Source: Deltaproteobacteria bacterium (GTDB taxonomy: Bacteria > Myxococcota_A > UBA9042). Taken from it: a stretch of 64,000 nucleotides of DNA. How positions within the stretch are numbered: the first letter of the stretch is position 1; each line of letters opens with the position of its first letter. This document shows, in pieces, positions 8,367 through 16,465 of this stretch. Position numbers and translations under genes: made by a program. A model generated the notes under the pieces. That model was not told the origin of the DNA, made no database searches, and saw nothing but the letters and a program-made list of their open reading frames with translations. The stretch covers positions 1-64,000 of the forward strand of contig JACKFC010000010.1 in the NCBI GenBank assembly GCA_020632665.1. The letters run 5' to 3'.

Positions 8367-9600
8367 CGATGGTAGGCAAGATAGGAACCGCGCCGAATCG
8401 ACCGTCGAGGTAGGCCCTCTCGAGAGCGAGATCGTTGCGTACCTTGAAGTCGCTCAGTGGGACGAGTTCGGTCGCCCCGATCGCATCCTTCGAGGTGAAC
8501 CAGATCTGGTCGCGTCGGAGCAGATGGTCTGCCTGGAGCGTCACGTCGTGGCTGTTGAAGATCAACTGGGCGCCCTTCGGGTTCGTCTCGGCTCGCTGGA
8601 AAAGCGCGACGATGTGCCTGGCCATGTGTGGGTGAAGGTGGGCACCGAACTCGTCGAGACCGATGAGCCCAGGGCCGTCGAGTGCGTCGAACGCCGGCCC
8701 TGTGACATAGAATAGGCGGCGTGTACCAGCAGATTCTTCGCGGAGCGGCCAGGTGCGTGTGCCTCCGGCCGTGCTGTGCGCGACCCAGAATTCCGGCCCC
8801 TTCTCGGCATCGTCCCCCCTGTTGAGCACAGCCGTCACACCCGTATCCAATTGCTCGAGTAGCGAGCCCGCGCGTGCCAGAAACGCGGTGTCGAAGCGGC
8901 TGCGGACACGCGTCTTGATGAGCGAATCCACGCCGGAAGCCGTGTCGATGGTCGAATTGAAGAGCCATTTCGCCAGTGCGACGAACTCCGGTATCCTGAC
9001 CACTCGCACGATGTGGCCCAGGAGGAGCGCTTCGTCGGTCAGCACCAACGCGGTCTGTTCGACGATGGCTGGCATCCCCTCGTTGACCTCGACCTTCTTG
9101 CCGCGGACGTCACGGTCGAAGAAGAGCGTGGGCGCCTTCGTTCCGGGTCCGGTGACCGTGAGCTTTTCCGTCACGACGGACTTGCCCTCGATGGCGAACG
9201 CGTAGTCGGCAATCACATGCGAAGAACCGGTGTCGAGTGCCAATCGCAGCCGGAATCGCGTCGGCTTGTGTGATGACTCTTCGTCCAACAGGAAGGGACT
9301 CGCGCTCGTGCGCCATGTGGCAGGGCCAGAGTTTGGATCCAGCGATTCGAGCAGGAAGCTCAGCGCGGCCAGCACATTGCTCTTGCCGGACGCGTTCGCC
9401 CCGAAGATCGCCGCCGTTCGAAGCAGGCGGAAGTCCCATCCCGGGACTTCCAGCGACGGAGAGATCTCCTCATCTGCGGGAATGGGCCGCTTGCGGTTCC
9501 CACCGCGCTGCCGTGCCCTGCGCGGCGACTGCTGGATCATGCTCAGCGTCACGGGTGCGCGGATGGAGCGGAAGTTCTCTACGGAGAAGTCGATCAGCAT
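8347..9600 (-). CDS. RloA-like SMC/ABC-type AAA ATPase
   Basis: The 417-residue ATPase begins MLIDFSVENFRS, the typical opening of OLD/RecF-like (AAA_15/AAA_21) ATPases. It has Walker A GANASGKS (67-74), a Walker B/D-loop GLIGLDEFGAHLHP and the H-switch FNSHD. The reading frame extends further upstream, but ATG 9600 is chosen because GGGAG lies 5 nt before it and the family start motif begins there. It pairs with the RloB-like protein and is expected to form an ATPase-nuclease complex. Such pairs are associated with abortive-infection-like defence. A 15-bp palindrome lies just upstream of the ribosome site (see separate entry). Confidence 0.85.
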   Translation of the reverse strand: MLIDFSVENFRSIRAPVTLSMIQQSPRRARQRGGNRKRPIPADEEISPSLEVPGWDFRLLRTAAIFGANASGKSNVLAALSFLLESLDPNSGPATWRTSASPFLLDEESSHKPTRFRLRLALDTGSSHVIADYAFAIEGKSVVTEKLTVTGPGTKAPTLFFDRDVRGKKVEVNEGMPAIVEQTALVLTDEALLLGHIVRVVRIPEFVALAKWLFNSTIDTASGVDSLIKTRVRSRFDTAFLARAGSLLEQLDTGVTAVLNRGDDAEKGPEFWVAHSTAGGTRTWPLREESAGTRRLFYVTGPAFDALDGPGLIGLDEFGAHLHPHMARHIVALFQRAETNPKGAQLIFNSHDVTLQADHLLRRDQIWFTSKDAIGATELVPLSDFKVRNDLALERAYLDGRFGAVPILPTIGVDDGP

Positions 9601-9612
9601 CGTAGCTCCCTG

Positions 9613-9627
9613 CGTGACATTGTCACG
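9613..9627. promoter_or_regulatory. 15-bp palindrome upstream of rloA-like gene, possible operator
   Basis: CGTGACA-T-TGTCACG is a perfect 7+1+7 inverted repeat, 3 bp upstream of the GGGAG ribosome site and 13 bp from ATG 9600 (minus strand). A TATGCT sequence that could serve as a -10 box lies just upstream on the same strand (9636-9641). The placement between a possible -10 and the start codon suits a repressor site controlling the RloAB-like operon. No regulator is identified. Confidence 0.4.
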
Positions 9628-9779
9628 TAGGGCATAGCATAGCCCCAGAGGTCTGCTCGTGCCAACGGTTCCCGACGCCACGGCGTTGACCAGTGGGGCC
9701 TCCTACGGACTCTTCTTCGATTGTGAGTTTGCTTCAGCGGGTTCCCTGCCGCTCGTGCTTCGCGATCCGCCCCGTCTCG

Positions 9780-10559
9780 TCACGGTGGCACCAGATCCAG
9801 CAGCTCGAGCGCCGACTGCACCGGACCTCGAAGAGCAGCGTCCACGACGATGGCCTGCCGCCCCGGGCTGCTGAGTCCGAGCGCCGCAAGCGCCGGCTCT
9901 GGCATGTCGGCGAGGGTCCCACGCTTGGTCGCAGCGAACTGCCGGTGCGGTGCCAACACCGAGCCGACCAGCTGGCGCCACTGCGGCTTGGTGCTGACAG
10001 GAAAGCGCTGCAGCGCGGCCTGTGCGTAGGCAAGCCCCCAATTGCCATGGGTCTCCTCATCGGCGAGCGTGGCATCGATGACGAAGCGCACGGCTGGCGT
10101 CTCGCAGCGGCCGCGCAGGTCCGCGATCAGGCAGGTGGAGATCGTCTCATTCACAACGAGCATCGTGAGCGCCGTGTGCATCGCTCGCTCGCCGAGTTCG
10201 GCGGCGAGAAACTGCGGCGGATCACGCAATTCGACCGGATCTGGCAGAAAGGGCTGTGCTCCGATCGCGCGGCACAGGCTCGCGCACAGCGACGCGTGCC
10301 GGACTTCGTCGCGGACGAGCTCGACCGCGCCTGCATACACGTCGATCGGGTCCCCGGCCCCGACAACCTCGTGCAGAAAGCGCGTCAGGACCTGAACCGA
10401 GCGGAACTCGCTGCGAAAACGCTCCTGCCACACGTGCCGCGCCTGGATGAGTCGTTGCGGCTCGAAGGGGGAGAGATCCAACGCCGGCAGCGGTGGGCCT
10501 ACGAGGTTGCGATGGTGATGGGCGAAGGGCCCACCAGCGAAGAAGGCTTGCCGGCTCAT
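9780..10559 (-). CDS. Ferritin-like diiron protein A
   Basis: The 259-residue protein has no signal peptide. It shows the paired glutamate/histidine helices of ferritin-like carboxylate-bridged diiron proteins: VELVRDEVRHASL, VVNETIST and LADEETHGNWG. The opening region FAGGPFAHHHRN is His-rich. ATG 10559 overlaps the stop of the upstream lipoprotein (ATGA), so the two are translated together; the longer upstream extension in this frame merely mirrors the lipoprotein coding region and is rejected. Related proteins occur at 24906-25685 (also 259 residues) and as the C-terminal half of 56808-58235. Substrate unknown; oxidase, hydroxylase or iron storage roles are all possible. Confidence 0.75.
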   Translation of the reverse strand: MSRQAFFAGGPFAHHHRNLVGPPLPALDLSPFEPQRLIQARHVWQERFRSEFRSVQVLTRFLHEVVGAGDPIDVYAGAVELVRDEVRHASLCASLCRAIGAQPFLPDPVELRDPPQFLAAELGERAMHTALTMLVVNETISTCLIADLRGRCETPAVRFVIDATLADEETHGNWGLAYAQAALQRFPVSTKPQWRQLVGSVLAPHRQFAATKRGTLADMPEPALAALGLSSPGRQAIVVDAALRGPVQSALELLDLVPP

Positions 10560-11317
10560 GGCCCACACTCCGCGTCCGGCGATCCCGAGTCGTCGCACGA
10601 GACTGCGTCGCCCGCGTCGAACGACGCGCCCGTACCGTCGCCATCGCTTGCATCCGGAGTACAGCTCGTCACACCGAACGCGCCCTCGCCTGGACCACAG
10701 GTGCCGTCGGGATTGACGCAGAGGCTCCAATTGCATGACGAGCTGGCCTCACACGCACAACTCGATACTTTGCCGTTGATGCAGCACGGATGCCACGTCA
10801 CCCCAGCGTCGGCATCGCCAGCGTCCGGCGCTACATCGTCGACGTCGCTGACATCTGCGACGTCGCTGACATCTGTCGTGTCGTCCGCGTCCCCTACATC
10901 GGTGCTGTCGGTATCATCAGCGTCCACGGAGCGGCTGGTGGCATCGCCTCCGCTGGCGTCGGAAGGACAACTCGACACACCGAAGCTACCTTGGCCCTCC
11001 CCGCAGCTCCCGTCTGGATGCAGGCACATGCTCCAGTTGCATGTCGAGTTCGCCGGACATTGACAGCTAGAGACTTTGCCCTGTTTGCAGCACGGATGCC
11101 ATTGGATCGTGCCTTCACCGTCGGCCGCAGGTACGGAGTCAGCATCCGCTGCCGAGCCGACTGTATCGGAAGAAGGCGCCGAGCGCGGCGCCGGTTGTGC
11201 ACCGCACGCTGCGAGCAGCAGCAAGGCAAGCGCGACAAGCGCCGCCGGAGTCGCTGATGTGGCGCTTGCGCAGCCAACAAGCAACATGGTCAGCATGATG
11301 ATGGGTATCCACCGCAC
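10556..11317 (-). CDS. Cys-rich lipoprotein with two WHPCC modules
   Basis: This is a secreted or lipid-anchored protein of ~253 residues. After an N-terminal hydrophobic stretch there are two possible lipoboxes: LLVGC close to the start and LAAC after a second hydrophobic run. Two ~45-residue repeats follow, each WHPCC..GKVSSC.C....CNWS.C..PDG.CG.G.G.FGV.SC, separated by an Asp/Thr/Val linker with DVADVSDV-type repeats. GTG 11317 is preferred because GAAGG lies 10 nt upstream, though an ATG at 11362 and internal ATGs at 11296 and 11287 remain possible. The gene overlaps the ferritin-like gene by ATGA. The Cys spacing suggests two disulfide-knotted domains; function unknown. Confidence 0.7.
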   Translation of the reverse strand: MRWIPIIMLTMLLVGCASATSATPAALVALALLLLAACGAQPAPRSAPSSDTVGSAADADSVPAADGEGTIQWHPCCKQGKVSSCQCPANSTCNWSMCLHPDGSCGEGQGSFGVSSCPSDASGGDATSRSVDADDTDSTDVGDADDTTDVSDVADVSDVDDVAPDAGDADAGVTWHPCCINGKVSSCACEASSSCNWSLCVNPDGTCGPGEGAFGVTSCTPDASDGDGTGASFDAGDAVSCDDSGSPDAECGP

Positions 11318-11533
11318 GATGGCGGCACCTTCGCTTGCGTGGTCTCGGAGTGGTCGGGGCATTGGTTCCTCGGTAGCGGTGGACAAACAGAGGGTATGCG
11401 CACACAGGTTGGTGGACAATGGATCGATCGCGTGTCGGACGAATCGGCGTGAGCGCGAGGGCGACCCACGTGCAGAAGACCTTCGCGTCCGCAGCTGGAT
11501 CTGCTAGACTCCGGACATCGAAGGAGGTTCGCC

Positions 11534-11734
11534 ATGCGCACGCTCGCTCCCCTGATGGTCCTCTTCCTGCCGTCCGTCGCGCTGGCCGACGTCGCGCCGA
11601 GCTGCAAATGCGACGCCAGCGCCGGCATGGTCGCGCCGAGCCTGGGCGCGGTCATCGTCGTCGGCCTCTGCCTGGCGGCGGTCGCGCTGATGCGCCGGTC
11701 GCGCGTCGCGAGGGCGGTCGAGGCGCCGCGTTGA
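11534..11734 (+). CDS. Small MYXO-CTERM-like membrane protein
   Basis: The 66-residue protein consists of a signal peptide (residues 1-18, ending VALA), a short CKC-containing segment (C24, C26), one hydrophobic helix (~35-55) and an MRRSR basic tail. The order Cys, transmembrane helix, Arg cluster is that of the MYXO-CTERM sorting tail, here without a passenger domain. GGAGG sits 7 nt before the ATG. It diverges from the WHPCC lipoprotein gene across ~216 bp. A role as a substrate or decoy of the myxobacterial C-terminal sorting pathway is speculation. Confidence 0.65.
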   Translation: MRTLAPLMVLFLPSVALADVAPSCKCDASAGMVAPSLGAVIVVGLCLAAVALMRRSRVARAVEAPR

Positions 11735-11898
11735 GCCCGGTCCTTCCGGACCCGCGCCCTCGCTGCCGACGCCGAGAGTGGGCAAGACGGGTTCCCGGCC
11801 GCGCCGCAGCGTCGCCGACCGGAACCTGCTCGATGACCACGCGTCGTCATCGCGGCTCGTGGAGGGGGAAGGTTCGCGAGAACCACGCTTCTCGCGAC

Positions 11899-11920
11899 CT
11901 GGGGGCGCCCAGCCCCCCAG
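11899..11920. other. GC-rich inverted repeat in 5' region of the metalloprotease gene
   Basis: CTGGGGG and CCCCCAG pair around an 8-nt loop in the 279-bp gap between the small membrane protein and the metalloprotease gene. There is no T-run on either side, so it is not a standard intrinsic terminator. It could be a leader hairpin of the downstream gene. Confidence 0.3.
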
Positions 11921-12013
11921 AGAAAAGAAGAGAGATTCGGCTAGAACATGCGAGACTGCACATTCTGGTCGCGTCTCTGGGGTCGCACCACCAACTTCGA
12001 CGCGAGGGTGCCC

Positions 12014-15000
12014 ATGGCTGGATCTCGGAGCATGATCGGCTGGCAGGCGAGATGGTCTCACCCAATGGGGTTGCCGCCGATCTTGGTCGCGCTTTCGGCC
12101 CTGCTGGGTGCGCTGCTCGCCTCCTGCAGTCAGGGCGCGGGCAGGACTTCCCTCGCACCAGCAGACAGCCACCTGGCCGTTGAAGTGATGGCGGATGCCG
12201 GAGACGCCGATGTCGCCGAGACGATCCTCGATGCAACCGACGCCGACAGGGGCGGCCGTGGCGGATGCGTCTCTGCAGTGGACTGCCCAGGCGTCGCGGG
12301 GCTGTGCGTCGAGGGAGCCTGCATCGACCCGATCCCGTGCGATGGCGATAAGGTCTGCGTCGGCAAGGGCGGCGTGTGCAGCGCCAAGCTCGGCTATTGC
12401 GTCGAATGCAGCACGCAGGTCGACTGCAGCGCCGGCAAGGCATGCCACGCATTTCGCTGCGTCGCCGCGGGGGCTGCCTGCAGCAGCGGCAAGGATTGCC
12501 ACGCCAGCGGTCAGGTCTGCGACGCGACCGGACATTGCGTCGATTGCCTCAAGGCCGCCGACTGTGGCGAGGGCGCGCTGTGCGTCGAGCAACAATGTGT
12601 GGTCGGCCTCTGCGACGTCGCGCCGAGCTGCGTCGACTTGGAGCACGCAGCGGGTTGCGACGCGAGCGGATTGGTGCCGACCGTCACCGCCTGCGCCGGC
12701 GGGCACCATTGCGTCGACGGCGCGTGCCTGCCGGTGATCTGCCCGGCGGGAGACGCCCGCTGCCAGGGCAAGTCGAACGTGCAGGTCTGCGATGCCTCGG
12801 GCACCTCCTGGAGCGCACCGCAACCATGCGCTGCAAAAGAGAAATGCGTCGCCGGGACGTGCAAGGACGCCTCCTGCACGCCGGGTGCCGTGACCTGTGG
12901 CGCAACCGGCAAGATCGAGGTCTGCAACCTCGACGGACTCGGCAGCAGCGAAGTGGCGTGTCCGCCCGGCCAAGCCTGCGTCGGCGATGGCTGCCTGCAC
13001 GTGATCTGCACGCCCGGAAACAAGGGCTGCGACGGCACCATCATCACGACCTGCGACGCCCAGGGAGCAGCTCTGGTGCTGGGCCAGGACTGCAGCAAGC
13101 TCGGTGGCGGCTGCGGCGGTTCCTGTGTCGCCGGCGCCTGCTCGACCGAAGGGACGCTCTGTGACGACGGCAACCCGTGCACGAAGGACAGCTGCGACCC
13201 GGTGACCGGCTGCGCTTCCACCCCGGACGACAGCCTCGACTGCGGCGTCGGCGCGACCTGCTTCGGCGGCGCGTGCCTGGCGAAGATCTGCCAGCCCGGC
13301 GAGACGATTTGCCTCGGCAACTCGGCCCAAACCTGCGTCGCCAAGGGCACGAAATACGCGGTGACGACGGACTGCGCCACGCTCGACGGCACTTGCAGCA
13401 TCGGCGTCTGCAGCGCTGGCGTCTGCTCCAGCAGCGCGAAATCGTGTGATGACGGCAATCCGTGCACCGACGACAGCTGCAACGCTGCCAGCGGCTGCGT
13501 CCACACCGCGCTGGATGCGGTGCTCTGCGGTTCGGGTGGCTACTGTATGGCGAAATCGTGCGTGCCGCAGGTCTGTGCGCCGGGCAGCAAGCAGTGCAAG
13601 GGCGATGCGGTGCAGATCTGCGACGCGCTCGGCTCGACCTGGCTGAGCGGGGAAGATTGCGCGGCCCTCGGCGGTAGCTGCGGCGTCGGCACCTGCAGCG
13701 ACGGTGTCTGCAAGTCCGCAGGCGTCGATTGCGACGACGCCAACCCCTGCACGGTCGACAGCTGCTCCGCCGCGTCCGGCTGCGTTCACGCGGCGCAGAC
13801 CGGCGTGGGCTGCGGAACGGGCAAAGTCTGCAGCGCGGGCACCTGCGTCGACCAGCTCTGCGCGCCGGGATCGACCAGCTGCAACGGCAGCAAGCTGCAA
13901 CTCTGCGACGCCAGCGGCGCCCAGTTCACCCCATTGGGCGATTGCGCAGCCTCGAATTCCGCCTGCGTGCAAGGAAGCTGCACGGCCGGCGCTTGCGTCT
14001 TCACCGGCAAGGCCTGCGACGACGGCAACCCCTGCACCACCGATAGCTGCAGCACCGTGAGCGGGTGCATCGCCACCCCGATGGTCAACGGCGCCGAGTG
14101 CGGCGCCGGCGCGGCATGCTACGCAGGGACGTGCTGCAGCTGCGGCGCCGGTCAGGCGTGCAATGAATACGGCCAATGCGTCAGCACCGCGAGCTGCAAA
14201 CAGCGATGCGGCGAGTACAGCAAGGAGGCGGCCTGCCAATGTGACGCCGAGTGCACCAAATACGGAGATTGCTGCGCCGACAAGGACGCGCTCTGCGGCG
14301 CTTGCGATCCGGCCAAGCCGCTGCAGTGTTCCGGCGACAACCTCGTCCTCTCGGACACCTGCGTCGGCCAGCAAAAGCAGGTCCCTTGCCCCTATGGCTG
14401 CAACGCCGCGACGCTGGCCTGCAAGCAGGATCTCTGCGCCGGCTATACCGCGGCGGGCACCTGCAGCGGCGGCGGCTTCTACGCATGCACTGCCGGCACC
14501 GGTTCGGGCGCCGTGCCCAAGCTGTCGTGGTCTGCCTGCGCGGCCAACGAGAGCTGCACCGAAGCCGGCGGCTACGCGCATTGCGTCATCAACGGTGCGG
14601 TGTGCATCGACGGTCAGGCGAAGTGTGCCGCGACCGCCGGCCAGTCCGAGACCTGCGTCGGCGGCAAGTGGACGGCGTCGCCCTGCGCGGGGTGCCAACC
14701 GTCCGGCGCCGGCGTCATCTGTGCCGGCTCGGTCGCCCTCGCTCCAGTGACGCTGAGCATGACCTACGACCGTATCGTGCCCAACGCCACCTATACGGCA
14801 TTTGCCGCCGCGCCGCAGAAGACCCAGGTCGACGCGCTCTGGGCTTGGGTGGTGCGCTACGACCTGGCCGGCGACGCCGGCGTGACCCTCGACATCGGCA
14901 AATTCAGCGCCGGCAAGGTGACGTTGAACATGCCGAAACAGCCGATCGCCGGTCGCGACTACGTCGTCGTCGGCACGGTAGGCCACTCCGATTCGGGCGA

Positions 15001-16417
15001 TGCGCCTCGTTTCTCGGTCCTCGAGCCGGCGGTCGGAGACGGTGAGGTCGGCTTCGACAAACTCGATGCGCTCGAGGGCAAGCCCTACGCGTGGGCGTTG
15101 CCGGTCGCCGATGCCGTCGCCACCGGCACCTGGCACCTCGCCGCTTCGCAACGCGCGTGGGCGCTCAATATCCACCAACGCTACCACCGCGCCTTCGCCG
15201 ATATCGAGACGACAGTCTACGGCAAGGCCGGAAAATCGCTGGCGGTCTGGGCGCGGGAGGGGACGTCGTTCGTCTGCGGCGCGTGCTTCTGGCCCGGGTT
15301 GACGACCACGGGCGTGCTCGACGGGCAGAAGGCGCAGTCGCAGATCGTGCTCTCCACCGACGGCAACGATCACCTCTCCGAGGCGACCCAGATGCACGAG
15401 CTCGGGCATTGGACCATGGCCTCCTTCGGCAGCAGCCCGAACGAAGGCGGCACCCACTATATCGGCACCAAGGTTCCACCGGGGATGGCGTGGTCCGAGG
15501 GTTGGGCGACGTATTTCTCCTCGATCGCGCGGGCGGTCGGCGTCTACTTCAGCGGCTATTCCGACGGCAGCGGCGGGCTCTTCTGGGTCGACCTCGGCGC
15601 GAAGAAGGGCTCCAGCAAGCCGATGCTGCCCTTCGAAGCGGGCTCGCCGCTGGTCCAATTCAGCGACGAGAACCGGGTCTCGGCGGCGTTGTGGGCGGCC
15701 TCGCACAAATTCGGCAATCCGCTGACCAACCCGATCAACCAGCCGCTGCTGCAGGGGCTCCGGGCGAAGCAACTCAACGATGGCGTCTTCACCCGCGGCT
15801 ACTTCCGGCAGACCTGGTCCAACGTCCAGCCGACCTCCACGCCGCCGTTCTACGCGACCTACTTCGACCTGAAGCAGACGAGCCAGCCGGCGACGACGTT
15901 CTACGATTATCTCGACGCGCTGCTGTGCAAATCGCCCGCCCTGGCGACCTCGATGGCGTCGGCGACCGCTCCGCTCTCGTTTCCCTTCACCAAGCCGACC
16001 TGCAAATCCAGCGGCGCGCCGACCGCGCCGGTCCGCACGCGGCTCGAAGCAGGCCCGGTCGACGCGGACGGCAGCGTGCTGCTCCGCTTCGTCGTCGAGC
16101 GGATGATCCCGGGCCTTTCGCCGATGCAGATCGGGCTCACGCTCCCCGCGGGGGCGACGCTCCTCGCCGGACCTCGAACCGTGACCATCACCGACGATCG
16201 CGCAGTCGCCGAGGCCTCCTGGCGGGTTCGGCCGGCGTCTGGCGCAGCATCATTCGTCGCCACCGCCAAGCATCAGGGGCAGGGGCGCGGCTTCGAGGCC
16301 CTCCGCACCTGGCCCGAAGCGACCAAGCCTGCGCCGCTGCAGCGCTTGCGCCGGTTGATCAGCAGCGGTGGGAAGGACTTCGGCAGGCCCATCTTGGTCC
16401 GGAGCCGTCGCGATTGA
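12014..16417 (+). CDS. Giant Cys-repeat lipoprotein with C-terminal zinc metalloprotease
   Basis: The product is ~1467 residues. A lipoprotein signal ends at LLASC, followed by an Ala/Asp linker. A long Cys-rich region contains four ~95-residue tandem units, each closing with CDDGNPCT.DSC.....GC or a close variant (about one every 285 bp from 13159). A somatomedin-B-like module (about 728-763) follows, with the C.CD.EC..YGDCC pattern. The C-terminal ~540 residues carry HELGH (1128-1132) and SEGWATYF with E1162, a gluzincin-like HExxH...E zinc site. The protein probably degrades or binds external substrates at the cell surface. ATG 12014 is chosen for GAGGG 5 nt upstream; an ATG at 12065 gives a shorter signal. 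It converges on the other giant Cys-rich gene with a 48-bp gap. Confidence 0.8.
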   Translation: MAGSRSMIGWQARWSHPMGLPPILVALSALLGALLASCSQGAGRTSLAPADSHLAVEVMADAGDADVAETILDATDADRGGRGGCVSAVDCPGVAGLCVEGACIDPIPCDGDKVCVGKGGVCSAKLGYCVECSTQVDCSAGKACHAFRCVAAGAACSSGKDCHASGQVCDATGHCVDCLKAADCGEGALCVEQQCVVGLCDVAPSCVDLEHAAGCDASGLVPTVTACAGGHHCVDGACLPVICPAGDARCQGKSNVQVCDASGTSWSAPQPCAAKEKCVAGTCKDASCTPGAVTCGATGKIEVCNLDGLGSSEVACPPGQACVGDGCLHVICTPGNKGCDGTIITTCDAQGAALVLGQDCSKLGGGCGGSCVAGACSTEGTLCDDGNPCTKDSCDPVTGCASTPDDSLDCGVGATCFGGACLAKICQPGETICLGNSAQTCVAKGTKYAVTTDCATLDGTCSIGVCSAGVCSSSAKSCDDGNPCTDDSCNAASGCVHTALDAVLCGSGGYCMAKSCVPQVCAPGSKQCKGDAVQICDALGSTWLSGEDCAALGGSCGVGTCSDGVCKSAGVDCDDANPCTVDSCSAASGCVHAAQTGVGCGTGKVCSAGTCVDQLCAPGSTSCNGSKLQLCDASGAQFTPLGDCAASNSACVQGSCTAGACVFTGKACDDGNPCTTDSCSTVSGCIATPMVNGAECGAGAACYAGTCCSCGAGQACNEYGQCVSTASCKQRCGEYSKEAACQCDAECTKYGDCCADKDALCGACDPAKPLQCSGDNLVLSDTCVGQQKQVPCPYGCNAATLACKQDLCAGYTAAGTCSGGGFYACTAGTGSGAVPKLSWSACAANESCTEAGGYAHCVINGAVCIDGQAKCAATAGQSETCVGGKWTASPCAGCQPSGAGVICAGSVALAPVTLSMTYDRIVPNATYTAFAAAPQKTQVDALWAWVVRYDLAGDAGVTLDIGKFSAGKVTLNMPKQPIAGRDYVVVGTVGHSDSGDAPRFSVLEPAVGDGEVGFDKLDALEGKPYAWALPVADAVATGTWHLAASQRAWALNIHQRYHRAFADIETTVYGKAGKSLAVWAREGTSFVCGACFWPGLTTTGVLDGQKAQSQIVLSTDGNDHLSEATQMHELGHWTMASFGSSPNEGGTHYIGTKVPPGMAWSEGWATYFSSIARAVGVYFSGYSDGSGGLFWVDLGAKKGSSKPMLPFEAGSPLVQFSDENRVSAALWAASHKFGNPLTNPINQPLLQGLRAKQLNDGVFTRGYFRQTWSNVQPTSTPPFYATYFDLKQTSQPATTFYDYLDALLCKSPALATSMASATAPLSFPFTKPTCKSSGAPTAPVRTRLEAGPVDADGSVLLRFVVERMIPGLSPMQIGLTLPAGATLLAGPRTVTITDDRAVAEASWRVRPASGAASFVATAKHQGQGRGFEALRTWPEATKPAPLQRLRRLISSGGKDFGRPILVRSRRD

Positions 16418-16465
16418 CGCGAACCATCCGCGTCGAACAGCCATCCGGTCGAGCGCCGGGCGCCG

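Noticed and set aside
11899..11920. Hairpin considered as an intrinsic terminator
   Set aside because: There is no T-run downstream on either strand.
11504..15772. Long minus-strand open frame antisense to the metalloprotease gene
   Set aside because: The high GC leaves few stops in this frame. The plus-strand protein has a signal, repeats and an HELGH site, so the antisense frame is a shadow.
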